Assembly (NCBI GenBank): GCA_016648135.1
Contig: JADDOH010009995.1
Location: 1 to 64,000 of the forward strand
DNA: 64,000 bases
Direction of reading: 5' to 3'
Source: Agrypnia vestita
Lineage: Eukaryota > Arthropoda > Insecta > Trichoptera > Phryganeidae
Part shown: positions 1 to 11,504 of the stretch, in pieces
Layout: every line of letters starts with the position of its first letter
Numbering within the stretch: the first letter of the stretch is position 1
Position numbers and translations under genes: made by a program
The notes under the pieces: generated by a model
What the model saw: the letters and a program-made list of their open reading frames with translations, nothing else
Databases searched by the model: none
Told to the model about the DNA's origin: nothing

Positions 1-620
1 AACTCATAGTTAGCAGGATCTTTGTTTATTGTAAAATATGTAATAAATTTAAATAAATAAAAAAATAAAAATAAAAACGATTTTCTGTCAATTTCCCCAT
101 TGATAAATAAATAAACAAAAAAAAAATCACCTCAATGACCATTTAATTTCTGTTTGCAAATTTTGCATCCATAAATAATAGGCTCAGTAAATACTTTCGC
201 ATTGACAGGTTGATTACGGTCGTACAGGCGAAATACATAAGCACTTGCTACAAGAAACAAGTAAGCACTTGATAGACAATTCTCTCGTTAGTTCGGTGAT
301 TAAATTTGACGGAGAGATACGATCATAAAAAACATCTGCATACTGCTACGTATCTGTTATACCTACACATAGAATGGTAAAAAATTAGTCGAAAACACTT
401 AGCTTTCTCGGCAAGTGAAAAAGAATTGTGATTTCAGACATGACTTGATTTTAGTTTTTTTGAATTTAAACTGTGTTTTTATTTCATTTTAATTTAATTT
501 AACACAAACACAGGCATGCCATATAAATATATAATAATATATTATATTTCATTATTATATTACAAAGGAAGTTGTTTTATCTGTTGCATCAATGATCATA
601 TTGTCAGTTGCAATAAAATT
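1..620. other. AT-rich DNA with no gene
   Basis: This stretch is strongly AT-rich with short A- and T-runs and stop codons in all frames over short distances. I see no coding trace, RNA gene or clear repeat boundary in it. Confidence 0.6.
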
Positions 621-623
621 TAG

Positions 624-670
624 GGATGCATCCGATACCGATATATCGGCGATATCGTATACCGGGAAGT
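624..670 (+). repeat. Solitary end of a hAT-like TIR element
   Basis: The sequence begins TAGGGATGCATCCGATACCG and continues with alternating GATATCGG-type motifs. This is the same terminal motif as the element at 11505-12122. No partner end was found nearby, so it is probably a truncated copy. Confidence 0.5.
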
Positions 671-944
671 ATTATTTTAATATCGCAAATAACATTTTGT
701 AAGTAATCAAGGTAACCATTTATAATTTAAAATAGTATCATTAAATCGGCGATTACTTTTCTATTAGATAGATTTCTACTAGAAGGACAGTAGATGAAAG
801 TGAATTAATCTGTCTCATTGATTGCTGGTACCCTCTCTTTAAATTAATATTCTAGTGAACAAATTTATTGCTGTGTAGAGAGATCAATTAAGCCTGCTCA
901 TAGAGGTTGTAAGCCCTGGGCCACCGTATAATAGACTTTTATTT

Positions 945-1133
945 CTTTTTTAAAAAATAGAGATGCTAACACGGAATACTTGTCACATCAATATTCTAAC
1001 TACTTTAGAACTAAGCTAAACGCTTGTGCTATGAAAATACGACTAACTTGCTGGTCTGGAATGAGGTTCGAACCCGCGACCTTTGGATCACGAGGCGAGA
1101 GTCCTAACCACTAACAAGACCAACAAGCTACTC
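945..1133 (-). repeat. tRNA-derived SINE, copy 1
   Basis: Read on the minus strand, a tRNA-like head with a polymerase III A box and a B box (GGTTCGAACC) is followed by a body found again at 5752, 11744 and 27495. The body ends with a motif like ACACGGAATA seen on the plus strand and an A-rich tail near 950. Members share the 'taagcgtttggctta' body segment in decayed form. The anticodon arm is not tRNA-like enough for a functional tRNA. It is a non-autonomous retroposon that would depend on a LINE. Confidence 0.75.
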
Positions 1134-1649
1134 TTACATACACGTTTCTCATATATAAACAAATTTAAAAATTTTCTTACCAATGATTCTGGTACTGAAT
1201 CACCATTAGCGATTGTGATGATGCAAGTGATTCATTCACAGTTGATGATTTTGATTTTGAGCTCATCTTTAGAAGCAACTATGCGATTCTTGTACAAGAG
1301 ACCCATGAGCTCGACAAGCCTACGGCCAGCGTTTGAGATAACACCATTGTAACCCCATAGATCAAATTTAATACCCAGCTTCTCATTAGAGCGTCGAAGC
1401 ATGAAAGCCGCCTTTGGCTACGATTGCCGAAGCACCGTGTAACACAACCATGCATTGTACCCACGAGGAGTTCGTGACGCAGCGGAAGACCAGCAAATAC
1501 TCATATATGTACACACTCGTGTAAGACGTTTGAAGAGCTACTGCTTGACCTGGTTGCCGCATGGATAGATCAAGCGAAACGTGTTGGACCTGATGATAAC
1601 ACCCGCGTGTGCCTCTCTGTATCTCGCCGGTCATTCAAATCGTCGTAGA
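1134..1649. other. Moderate-GC stretch without an identified gene
   Basis: The stretch is less AT-rich than its surroundings and holds overlapping short open frames on the minus strand (about 60-80 codons). None resembles a known protein. A motif at about 1578-1606 (GAAACGTGTTGG then CTGATGATAAC) recalls the hammerhead-like motif in reversed order and is probably chance or decay. Confidence 0.35.
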
Positions 1650-2270
1650 TTGTATTTTTGATGTGTAACATATTTCTTCTCGCTTTCCTGCAATCGGTGG
1701 CAGTGATTTCGTGAAAATGGATGGAAATGCGTAACAGGAAATAAGACGCGCGCGCGATGGGAAAGAAATCGTCGTTTATAAACAAATCGATGTCCAGCAA
1801 GTGCCATCACAGCGAAGATGCACACTTACAACATTGAACGCTTCTGATTTTGTATATATGATACGCGGCTGGATGTTGTAACTTTGATATATTTCGGCTT
1901 ATATCTTCTAAATTATCCAATAAATACTTTTTTTACATGAATGTAAACAATAACTACCCTTAATGATTTACATTCCCAAATTTTATGTAATTTATGTGAT
2001 TATTTTTAAATATTTATTCAACTTTTTTATACAATATGTATGGCGGCACACTACCGCCATCTATGAAAATAAATAAACATATAATTGACCAAACACATTT
2101 CTAAATAAAATGCGTGTATTTAATAATTAACAAATACATAGATCCTCAAAATTTAAAGAAGCTAATTCTTAGAAGATAATTTCTGTCGCTGCTCAATTGA
2201 TATTTTTAATTGTGATATGACAAATGTTACACATCATTTGTGACTCTAAGGCTCGCTTGTTTTTTTTTGT
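1650..2270 (+). repeat. Unclassified interspersed repeat, copy A
   Basis: This segment matches 54915-55695 in the same orientation almost throughout. Shared blocks include a GGAAATGCGT..CAGGAAATAAG segment, GTCCAGCAAGTGC, TTTGATATATTTCGGCTTA with CCAATAAATACTT, and GCACACTACCGCCATCTATGA. It contains an AATAAA signal and no coding trace. It could be a solo LTR or a non-autonomous DNA element. The ends were not defined. Confidence 0.65.
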
Positions 2271-4330
2271 TATATTTTCCGTATCCTGAACTTAAGGCAT
2301 ATTTGTTAGAAAAAGGGTCACTCAACTCACTAGGTTGAACCTGTGCCGAGATGAGCAGCTTATAATAGAATGAGAACGAAATACTATAAAAAATTAATCA
2401 ATTAATTTTGGATGTAAATATAAAATATGGACTGAAAAAACAAGTAGATGTTGTTGAATGCAAAAGCAATATCGAAAAAATGAAGTGAAAAAATACAGTT
2501 GAATGAACAAATAAAAGGAGGTTATTTAAACCATATTTAATGAGTGCAAAAATTTTATTGTAAAAACTTTTAAATAACTGGATGGAATGCAATATGTTTG
2601 AGTGAAATCATGTATTATTATTAGCCCATACAGCATTATGTGTGGAACAAAATAATTAAGATAAATATAAAAAAAAATAAAAAATTCTGCAGTTAAGTAT
2701 TTATGTAAATGCAGTTGACAATAAATTTTGTCATTAAATATAAAAATAGGGTGCCCAAACCGACTATGACAAAAATACCAAAGACATTTCAATATCATTT
2801 TCATCATTTAGCATAACTCCCTTACGCTCGATACTTAGTGTGTTAAAGGTTAAGGTATGCCTTAAAAGCGTAATTTTCCATACAAAGTAACACTTTTAAG
2901 GCGTACCTTCTTAATCATCTAAGTATTGACTCTGAATTCGGGCTTTAATAATTTTTTTGAAAAGTGACAATGTATGAAGAAAAGAACCTTGTAAAAAAAC
3001 TTCTTTAACCAAACACTGTCTTGGCATTTATTGGCTGATACATTAGGGAAGAAGACATTCTAGTGTTACGCATTTGCTGAGTTCTCTTGGCAAAAAATTT
3101 ATTTTTAAAGAATTTTAAAGAAGAAGTCTTTGCTTCTCACAATATTGTGACCAACTTATTTTACTTCCTTGCCAATAATAATACCTTCCCTAATCTGTTA
3201 AAAGGAACATTGTAACTTTTATAAATTATTATTATTATTATTAAATTTACTATTGAATTTTTACAGATACATCCAGTGATGTGCTGCTGAAATTCTAACA
3301 ACCGGTTCACCAACACCAACCCCCAATTTTTACACCATTTTTTTAAAGTTAAAAAAATTATTATACATTGCAAAATTACTTATTTATATTACATAATTTA
3401 TTCACTACATACATGGTGACTTCTGAGTTATGATTTAATAAATTGTGTGGAATCTCATGAAGTCAGTGGCAAACCTGTCAAATTAATTGTCATTAAGCTG
3501 ATATATGTCCTAATTGATATAAATTAACTTTGTCCTTTTATTGCCCGTTTTTCTGAATAATAAGTTCCTATTCATTAACGAAATTTGCACTTTTTTCTGA
3601 TTAATAAGTGCCTATTCATTAACGAAAATTCTCTTTCCGTCTCTTCAGATTGTGTATTTATTTACTTTTTTACGCCCATTACAGGCTTTTACATAAAAAA
3701 AATAATACATAAAATCAAAAAGAAAATACATTAAACAATATCGGAAATAAGCAGTAAAATATAAAATATATGAATATAAAGTACATGTTAAAAAGCATTA
3801 AAAGGTATAAGCAGTGAAAGTATCAGGTATAAGCATTAAAATATGAGTATAAAAATTAAAAATATAAGTTTAAAACATAATATAGGCATTAAAATAAAAT
3901 ATGAGTATAAAATTGTAATTGTATAAATAATATTTTTTGCTTTTCTGACCGTTTCAAGAAGTTTATTGCAGTTATCTCTTAAAATATTATCGATATAATC
4001 TCTAAAACGATTTAAATTTATTTTGAACTTAATAATTTCACTATAATTCCTAATATTATCTACGCCAGCTCTCTACGAATTGACAATTTCATCTAATTTC
4101 CAGGCATTCGGTTCAAAAGTATTAATGAGATCGTAAAATATAAAATCGTAAAATCTATATTTTAAGAACCAGCTCTCAGAACCAATCTCGGGTAAATTCA
4201 CAGAAAAATATTAACTTTGCAATTAATTTTCGCAAGTGACGTTAGATTTCAATTTTTATTCAGAATATTTAGAGTTTGTTCAAATCTTTCAGAACAGTGC
4301 TGGATTTATGTCACAGAGACATTATTAATC
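2271..4330. other. AT-rich DNA with a short hairpin and a small tandem duplication
   Basis: No coding trace is visible. An imperfect hairpin at about 2848-2915 pairs AAGGTATGCCTTAAAAGCGT with its near complement. A unit of about 55 bp containing CCTATTCATTAACGAAA is duplicated in tandem at about 3550-3632. From 3680 to 3920 the sequence is a low-complexity run of ATAAG/AATATAAA-like words. Confidence 0.5.
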
Positions 4331-5090
4331 AATTAATGTATATTATAGATATCTCACAGAGACGAAACTGAATTTGTTATGGGAAAGTAGGTATAGAAGT
4401 CATTTGGGTGTACATAGGACTTATGACCTATCTTTATGGTTGGCTTAAGTGATCACTTTACACAATTGTAACATTCGCCATTTCCACCCATGATAGAATA
4501 TACCATGCTTATTCATTTTTTGGAAGTTGTATATATGTTCAATTGCGTGGAAAGCTTTCACATATGAGTTGTAAGCGCCTTTCCATGCGGCCTGTAGAAA
4601 GCCATTTTCATTCCCCTAAATCCCCACAGATGTCGCTAATGAGAAAATCTACATTGATTTTTTACGGAATTTTGAGAGCAATATACTTTATTGTGTAATG
4701 AAATTCATCCGAATACTTGCATTACACTAGGATACGCCAGGAAATATTATTTCAAAAATTAAAATCAATGTAGATTTTCTCATTAGCGACATCTGTGGGG
4801 ATTTAGGGAAATGAAAATGGCTTTGTACAGGCCGCATGGAAAGGCGCTTACAACTCATATGTGAAAGCTTTCCACGCAATTGAACATATATACAACTTCC
4901 AAAAAATGAATAAGCATGGTATATTCTATCATGGGTGGAAATGGCGAATGTTACAATTGTGCAAAGTGATCACTTAAGCCAACCATAAGATAGGTCATAA
5001 GTCCTATGTACACCCAAATGACTTCTATACCTACTTTCCCATAATAAATTCAGTTTCGTCTCTGTGAGATATCTATAATATACATTAATT
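4331..5090. repeat. Long foldback palindrome (330-bp arms)
   Basis: The left arm at 4331-4661 is almost exactly the reverse complement of the right arm at 4761-5090. The two differ by only a few bases and one single-base indel, and they flank a 99-bp unique spacer. The arm ends carry CTCACAGAGACGAAACTG and the inner part carries CCACCCATGATAGAAT, motifs shared with many half copies in this window (53003, 56925, 62403, 63580). There is no open frame. It is a foldback or MITE-type non-autonomous DNA element whose outer terminus may lie at the CAGTGCTGGATTT motif near 4298. Confidence 0.85.
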
Positions 5091-5751
5091 CAATTTTTAT
5101 GTCAATCTGACGTTTAACACGTAACAGCATATTCACGTATTTAGACATTTATTTGCTTTTTTACAAAAGAAGCTGGCTTTTTTGTATAGTGCGTCCATAA
5201 TGTCAGGAAAAAAGTTTTTTAGATATTGTATGGTACCCAAATGTAGAAATTCATTCCTGAAAACTGAAAAATGAATCCAACATTAAGGCATCAATTTTCG
5301 GTAATTTGTCGGATTTTCCTTATGATCATCCGTCTTTCATTGTTTTTAATTTATTCTTAGATAGTTATTTTATTAAAATAGGTTACAAACACGGCAAAAT
5401 CTATATAAAAACCATGCAAAGACGAGTAAAAACGGAGCGAAGACGAACAATGACCATAGACAATAAACAAATTGCATTGACCATTTTCTCATATCTTTTT
5501 CTATAATTCTGGCTAAACAACGTCACCACCAATCATATTGCGTTTTAATGGAATCGTCTTTTAAAGATAATAATAATAATAATAAAAATTATGAATGAAA
5601 ACATCATCCCACACCATCCATACAGAGTTACAAAATATAATTTATTTTTCTGAATCTATTTCATATATTTTCTTAGATATATGTAAAATGTGAATTTACC
5701 CTATTATTTAAGCAACCGGAAACTCACAGCTGCACATCACTGGATATTATT
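5091..5751. other. AT-rich DNA, no gene seen
   Basis: A short open frame at 5306-5506 has low-complexity composition and no recognisable domain. A short AAT microsatellite lies at about 5567-5584. Nothing else could be supported. Confidence 0.45.
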
Positions 5752-5925
5752 ATTATTAAAAAATAGAGATGCGAAATCAATATTCTTACTATTTTTCACA
5801 ATACAAGTAAGTTAAACTTGTGCTACGAGAATAGGACCAGCTTGTTGGTGTTCTGGAATGGGGCTCGAACCACCGACCACCAGATCACTAGGCGAGCGTC
5901 ATGACCATTACACCAACAAGCTACT
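5752..5925 (-). repeat. tRNA-derived SINE, copy 2
   Basis: It belongs to the same family as the SINE at 945-1133. On the minus strand the tRNA-like head (B box GGTTCGAGCCCC) lies at the right end and the A-rich 3' tail (AAAAAATAGAGATG on plus) at the left end. The head is close to the copies at 11744 and 35781, so these form one subgroup. Confidence 0.75.
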
Positions 5926-6053
5926 CAGATACAAGCTGCAAGATATATATCCCTGACAAGACTTAAATATTATATTTGTATTGAAATAAACGGATATATT
6001 ACACGAACCGTATGGATGTGTTGAGATTCGATTCTCTACGTTTCGCTGGAGTT

Positions 6054-6787
6054 AAGCTACAGATACACATGCTTATTTAGTGGCACGTGAGCATGCGCAG
6101 TATCGACCTTCTTTAGGCCTCGCTTATTAGTGGCATGTGTGTACGCACATTGCTAGTAATGAGCATGCCACTGTTATTCATCATAGAGAAGGGGTATCTT
6201 TGGAGCATGTGTGAACAGGCTTGCTTTTTATGAGCATGCTTATGTCATTCGTGGGCTTCGCGGCTAGTATTATCAATGCGATCTTCTCAGTACGCGACAG
6301 ATGAAACAAATATGGCGCGTTGGGGTGATGATAAAACATTACTTTTCGTGATTTATTATAGGAATCACGAATGTCTGTGGAATACTCGGTCACCGTTGTG
6401 TAAAAATAATATAGTGAGAAATAATGTTTGTCAAACTTTATTAATAGGCATGAATGATTCAAATCTTACAATAAAAATTATAAAAACTAAAATCAAAAAT
6501 GTGCGGATGGAAACTCGGGAACTTTTTTGATTTATTGGTTCACTTGAATTTTCTATTTCAGTTTGCAAAGTTTCCATTTTGAACAAGAGCGTCTCTATTC
6601 TATTGACCAAGAAGAGCATGCCACTAATAAGGATGTGTGTTTTATTGTTAGCTTTGGGCATGCTTATTTATGAGCATGCCACTAATAAGCATGCCAGTAA
6701 TGAGCAAGTGTGTACAGTTGTTAGGGCATGCTAATTAGTGGCATGCTCATTAGCATGCCACTAAATAAGCATGTGTATCTGTACCTT
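6054..6787. mobile_element. TIR element with subterminal GCATGC repeats
   Basis: The ends are inverted repeats: TACAGATACACATGCTTATT near 6058 and its complement ending near 6782. Both end regions are packed with direct and inverted copies of GAGCATGCCACTAATAAGC, the subterminal-repeat pattern of hAT- and P-like transposons, where transposase binds. The 6290-6620 interior reappears in reverse orientation at about 32300-32545. No target-site duplication was found at either copy. The short open frames inside do not look like a transposase, so it is probably non-autonomous. Confidence 0.7.
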
Positions 6788-7178
6788 TATGAAATATACG
6801 CAATATACCAGAAACGGGTTTCGTAGTAGAAATCACATAAGAAAACCATCATCGTGTGTACGGAGAGAGTAAAAAAACTTTTATCATTTAAAAGTTACGA
6901 TTATGACAGCCAACTACTGTGTAGTCGTGGAGTTGCGCAATGACGTGAACTCAATTGAATATTTGATTAATATCATTTGTACCGGTGTATTTTTTTACCC
7001 ATGCTTCCGTCGACTGCAACCATCATAGAAAGATTGCTATTAAAATTCAATTAGGCGTATGCATCTGTAGCAAGCAAACAGTTACGCCTGTTTTAGCCGG
7101 GTAGAGAGCGCTGTCTTTTGGTACATACTTCCTTCACCATTACCAGATGATTACATCCTTCACCATTACATTCTTAGA
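6788..7178. other. No gene seen
   Basis: This is mixed-composition DNA between the subterminal-repeat element and a SINE head. A short direct repeat around 7120-7170 (CCTTCACCATTAC occurs twice) is the only structure noticed. Confidence 0.45.
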
Positions 7179-7330
7179 TGGCCCACGTAGACTAGTGGTC
7201 ATGGCACTGACTTCTCATCCCGGGGGTTCCAGGTTCGATTCCCGGCTGGGTCACGATACACCCGTGTGATTTTCTCAAGCCTGTTTGTTTTTGTGATGTG
7301 TTTCGCTAGAGTTGTTGGGTCTCATGGCGT
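7179..7330 (+). repeat. tRNA-like SINE head, second family
   Basis: The segment 7179-7253 shows 7-base acceptor-like ends (TGGCCCA and TGGGTCA), an A box around TAGACTAGTGG and a perfect B box GGTTCGATTCC. It continues into a non-tRNA body (CACCCGTGTGATTTTC...). The T and anticodon arms carry mismatches and one extra base, so a functional tRNA is unlikely. A tRNA-derived SINE is the best reading. Confidence 0.6.
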
Positions 7331-7528
7331 ATTGGCATTTTAAAATTAAAAATAACGGGATAAAACACGACATGAAGGTGAAATAAAAATAAGCGTACCA
7401 CATGGATTATAAAATGCAACCGCTTATTTTTCTAAGCCTGAAAGAAAATAATAAATAAAGCTCCTTGAAATATAAGGATGATTCCTATTTGGGACATTCA
7501 ATGTTCCGATATTATTACGATGGAATTG

Positions 7529-7640
7529 GTGAACGTTGCATTGTGTAGAGTGATCACTTAAGCCAGCTCATATAGATTTTAAACCCTGGGCCATCGTAAA
7601 AAGACTTCCATATACATGTTTCTCTGTTAGACTGAGTAAT
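7529..7640 (+). repeat. Foldback-family terminal fragment
   Basis: The words GGTGAACGTTGCATTGTGTA, GTGATCACTTAAGCCAGC and AGACTTCC occur in the same order as in the copies at 10821, 17264, 34670 and 51550. It is one arm of the same dispersed foldback family. The terminal GCTTCGTCTCTGTGAGAC block is missing because a LINE fragment follows. Confidence 0.6.
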
Positions 7641-7770
7641 GAGTGATTGTTAGAGGATGGCCCTGTTAATGTAAAGTGTTGTGCCAAGATAGAAGAAAGT
7701 GGCGCTCTATCCTCTCTGCTTACTCCTGCGAAGGAACTTCGTGATGGTTAATTAGTTAGTTTAGTCGATA
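7641..7770 (+). pseudogene. LINE 3' end with TTAG tail (RTE-like), fragment
   Basis: Decayed frames resemble the extreme C-terminus of a non-LTR retrotransposon polyprotein: an ..EDGPV.. block, then a block like AKIEESGALSSLLTP. The 3' tail is GTTAATTAGTTAGTTTAGT. It matches the copies at 19790, 26500, 41565 and 54255, all on the plus strand. Only about 130 bp remain. Confidence 0.6.
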
Positions 7771-7899
7771 ATGCGCAGATTCTCGGGAGAATGCCATTTA
7801 CCCACGGTAAGAGACCATCGAAAATACATTTCACCACGAATACATGCACGAAAATACGAAAAAACATGCTTTTTATAATCGATATAATCCTAATAATAT

Positions 7900-8020
7900 T
7901 CATTTATTATAACTTCCTGTAACGTCCATAACTTTTTTTATAATTTTTTAAATAAATAAATACTTATTCTTTAGGAACCGACATGTAAAAGTACCGCCAT
8001 TTTTGACGGGTTACAGCTAG
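7900..8020 (+). mobile_element. Helitron 3' end (family 2)
   Basis: The sequence ends with a hairpin (CCGCCA TTTT TGACGG, one mismatch), then GTTACAGCTAG, directly followed by T. CTAG preceded by a short hairpin, with insertion before T, is the terminal signature of Helitrons. A TACTTATTCTTTAGGAACCG segment upstream matches the minus-strand copy at 49324-50090. The 5' end was not located. Confidence 0.6.
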
Positions 8021-8684
8021 TATGGTATCAAAATACTTGACTTATCTGAGCATATAGACAGTTTAAACGTGTTATGTTTGAGATTATTGATTAAATGATC
8101 GTGAAAATTACAACACACATTGCAAGAAGAAGTAGAATGTACATACGTGTTTTTTATATGCATAAATCAACGCGCAAACCAGCGAATTAATCTTAAAAAT
8201 TTGCATTTATTTTCTGCTGAATAAATATCCCGAGGCATTGAGAGTCTTTTCGGAATGTCTAAGTTGTATACATCATCGTCATCTTCACCTGGCGCTACGG
8301 GCCATCCAATTTCAAGGCTGACTCCACAAAATTTCTCCAGACATCCCCGTTTTGAACCACCCTGTTTTATTGACTTAGATTAAAAAAATTTCAGATTTTC
8401 ATGGACCCTACGTAAACTATACAAAATAATGTTGAAAAGATCATCGAAATTTAAGTGACCAAAAAATCTAAAAACAATGAATAAAATTTGGATTAGAGAG
8501 ATGAGTCGACCATTCTTTGGGATGATAGAAACAAAGTGACCAATTGAATGTCGTTGCCAGATAAAATATTACATCAAGGTAATAATCCATATACGTATAA
8601 AATAAATAAATAAATAAATAAAATCTTAAGATTTCAATTAAACAATGTTTTTAATAATTTTTTTGTATGTACGTTATTATAACA
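8021..8684. other. No gene seen
   Basis: This AT-rich DNA contains an AAATAAATAAAT microsatellite near 8599-8622. A stretch around 8270-8330 is richer in GC but has no long open frame. Nothing further could be supported. Confidence 0.4.
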
Positions 8685-8895
8685 CAATTACTGGATATTG
8701 TCCACAGAGGGGCACTAATTAATTAATTGTACATTAAAGAAGTCTTACAAAGACGATGTTATTTGTATGGGAAAAATTTATGTAAATCAATAAAGGGTGG
8801 CCCAGGGCTTATGACCTTGATGAGCTGTCTTAAACAATCATTTTACACAATGCATTGTTCACCAATCTCAATGAATGGTTACTGTATTATCATCC
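8685..8895 (+). repeat. Foldback-family terminal fragment
   Basis: It begins with the family end motif (ACTGGATATTGTCCACAGAG) and runs through decayed copies of the internal words (CTTACAAAGACGATG, GGGCTTATGACC, CACAATGCATTGTTCACC). It is one arm only. Confidence 0.6.
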
Positions 8896-9696
8896 GGAAA
8901 TTTTCTCTTTATTCTTCTGTTTCTCTGCCGAATTTCAGAGCAATTGTTGGCAAGGAAGTGCGTCAAATTATAGACCGACAGACAAACAGATATAGACAAG
9001 TGAAGCTAAAAGAAGCGTTCAAAAATAATACGAGCGGTACTTTCCAATTAATTATTAATGTAATATAAAGATATTAAATTTTGGAAAAAAAAATTAAAAT
9101 AAAATTCTGGACAAAACTACGGATTTATTTTTATATGTGATGGGAGACGTTCATATTAGTGACAGGGTCTTGGGGTCTATGTTTGGATGTAAAGTAATAT
9201 ATTCTTTGAAAGACCATCAAGTACCCTTAATGTGATGCATTTCATTATAAACGCATTCAAATGCACACGACGTGTTGCCCCAATCAGGCGGGTTGCAACC
9301 CCTCAAAACCTGTGAGAAATTTTGCGAACCTCAATGCTATTAATAAGATACATACATAACTATTTGTTTATTTATTAAACCAAACGGTGAATTCATGTCG
9401 TAATTGTTTTGTCGACTGGAAAAAATATTTTGGACAGTTTGGCATATTTATCTATGTAATAAGTATAAAAAAAAAATGAAACAAAATCAACATAAATATT
9501 TCATTGTGTCACGTCAGCGCAAATCATATCACTATATATGTGTACGATCGAAAGGGATTGGTAAAATAAAATAATTCAGCTACAGAATTAATAAAATTAG
9601 TGATTAAATTAATTTGTTTTGTTGCGCTATATAGTGTTGAATTTGGATCTCGTAATCAAGGCATCCGGGCCTGCTTTTTACCATCGTCGAGGGAAT

Positions 9697-9862
9697 GTTG
9701 AAGGCAACAATCATAGAGGCCGCCCGAGATTAAGCTACGTATCGGAGATGTGCGCCGTAGCACCTACCAAGAAATGAAGAGGCTGGCAGGTGACAGAGAG
9801 GAGTGGAGAAAGCGAGTGCTTGTTTTAGACCAATCTTAGGATTGCTACCCAAAAAAAAAAAA
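9697..9862 (+). pseudogene. LINE C-terminal fragment with poly-A
   Basis: The frame gives VEGNNHRGRPRLSYV, then after a frameshift EMKRLAGDREEWRKRVLVLD and a stop at about 9839, followed by poly-A. The G-RPR-W...DR..WR pattern is typical of the C-terminal end of insect non-LTR retrotransposon polyproteins. Everything upstream is lost (5' truncation). Confidence 0.75.
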
Positions 9863-10589
9863 TCAGAGTAAAGGTGAAGAAATTAAAAATGTGATAATTC
9901 AAAATCACACTCTTGTTGTGATACCTACTTAGTATCAAGTATCGATTCATAATTTATAAAAAAAATAGTGAGGTCCAACGACAAGTAACAGTTTTGTTTA
10001 TTAATTAAACTATAAAAATATTTTTGATTTCACTGAACAATTAATCTTTTTGACTTACAACATTTTTCTACATAATTTGCGGTTTGTACAAAGGTATGTA
10101 AATAAGACTGATAGACATGAATCTACGATAGAGATGTACAGTAAAATATACGGATATTTTATCTCGAATTTACATTATTTTTTACATATTTAGCAAATAG
10201 CAAATGAATTCATCACACCAAACTATTCCTTAATATAAAATTTACATAATGTTAGTTAAACAACATTAACTGACATTTATAAATGTTTGCTTTCATTAAA
10301 AAATGTAATTAGGCAATGAATTCCTCCTGAAATTATGTGCCCTGTGCTAAATTATGTTCCCAGTACGGTGAAACTCGGACATTATTAGAGAGCGATGAAT
10401 GCGCCACGGTGCAAAAATTGTCCTAATGAAATTTCTAGTATTTTTAATAGGTTTCCGTAAACATAATGTTTCGGTCAAATCAGGGCTGTCAAAAATCCAT
10501 CCAAAATAGTAAAGGACACTTACTACTGCAAAAAAATATACGGAATACGCCTGAAAATATTGATTTTCAGGCGAATTTAAGTAGATATG
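9863..10589. other. AT-rich DNA, no gene seen
   Basis: The sequence is very AT-rich with repeated ATTTACATAAT-like words and no open frame of note. A short inverted pair (CCTGAAAATATTGATTTTCAGG) lies at about 10550-10571. Confidence 0.5.
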
Positions 10590-10985
10590 TATTAATTATT
10601 AATTCGAAAGAATATCATATATAAATTAATAAGGAATATTGCTAAAAACACTCCACTTCGAAAAATAAAATACATAGGTAAGTTTTTATTACCAGTTGCG
10701 AAATCTGTGCATACTAACTTGTTAAGGAGAAAGAAACAACAGATCTCTATCAGAGACCAGTGCAATATATGAATCATATATATAGAACATTCAACATTTT
10801 TATAATGTATTGATGTTCTTACAATGGAATTGGTGAACGTTGCATTATGTAGAGTGATCCATAAGCCAGCTCGTACAGGTTGTAAGTCCTGAGCCATCGT
10901 ATAAGAGACTTGCTTCCACTTTTCTCATATATGAATAGCTTCGTCTCTGTGAGACTATAATTTATGCTTAATTAAATAAAAATAT
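10590..10985 (+). repeat. Foldback-family copy (arm plus internal part)
   Basis: The segment 10820-10985 carries the arm words (GGTGAACGTTGCATT, CCAGCTCGTACAGG, GCTTCGTCTCTGTGAGAC, TTAATTAA). The part at about 10600-10720 is found inverted at 51070-51195. It is a non-coding dispersed repeat. Confidence 0.65.
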
Positions 10986-11496
10986 TTGTTTTCTTTTTTA
11001 ATGCACAGCTTTTTTGCTTGGATGCGCTGCACGCCACTGCCATCTGTGGATACGCATTGCAATTACCGAGTCCGTTCAGCTGTCCTGACGAAGGAAAACC
11101 CCGACATAAGACTTCGTAATCTGGATGATCACCAGGAAACTCAAAGACCACCCTCCATCATGATATTTTGTAATATTAAATTCATAGTTACGTCGTACGT
11201 ACACCGAGTGTGCAAAAAAATGTACAAATTCAAGAGCTTATGCTAGGTCGAGAAGTGGAGACGAAATGTAGTGTTTGCAGTTGGTAGCCACTCAGTTCGA
11301 GATGGACATTTAAATTTAGCAACTTTGAATTTATAATTTTTGCACTCCTACGCTGTTTTCTGATACCGTGGTACGGCAGGTTCGTCTGACGAAACCGGTC
11401 GCTACTTAAATATGTGAGTATGGAAAATATATTGACTATGGTCATCGATCAAACGGTAGCTTTGTGATTTTTTTTTAAATATTTCAAAATAAAAGT
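10986..11496. other. Unassigned stretch with short open frames
   Basis: A plus-strand frame of about 86 codons starts at 10986 and a minus-strand frame of about 71 codons spans 11230-11445. Neither shows a recognisable motif or good initiation context. The composition between 11020 and 11160 is less AT-rich, so an exon cannot be excluded, but I cannot support one. Confidence 0.3.
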
Positions 11497-11504
11497 GTTC
11501 TAAC

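Noticed and set aside
7179..7253. tRNA gene
   Set aside because: The internal promoter boxes are good, but the T and anticodon arms mispair and the sequence continues into a SINE-type body.
10592..10897. 101-codon minus-strand frame
   Set aside because: It lies entirely in a foldback-family copy. The frame is broken in the other copies at 51060 and 51395.
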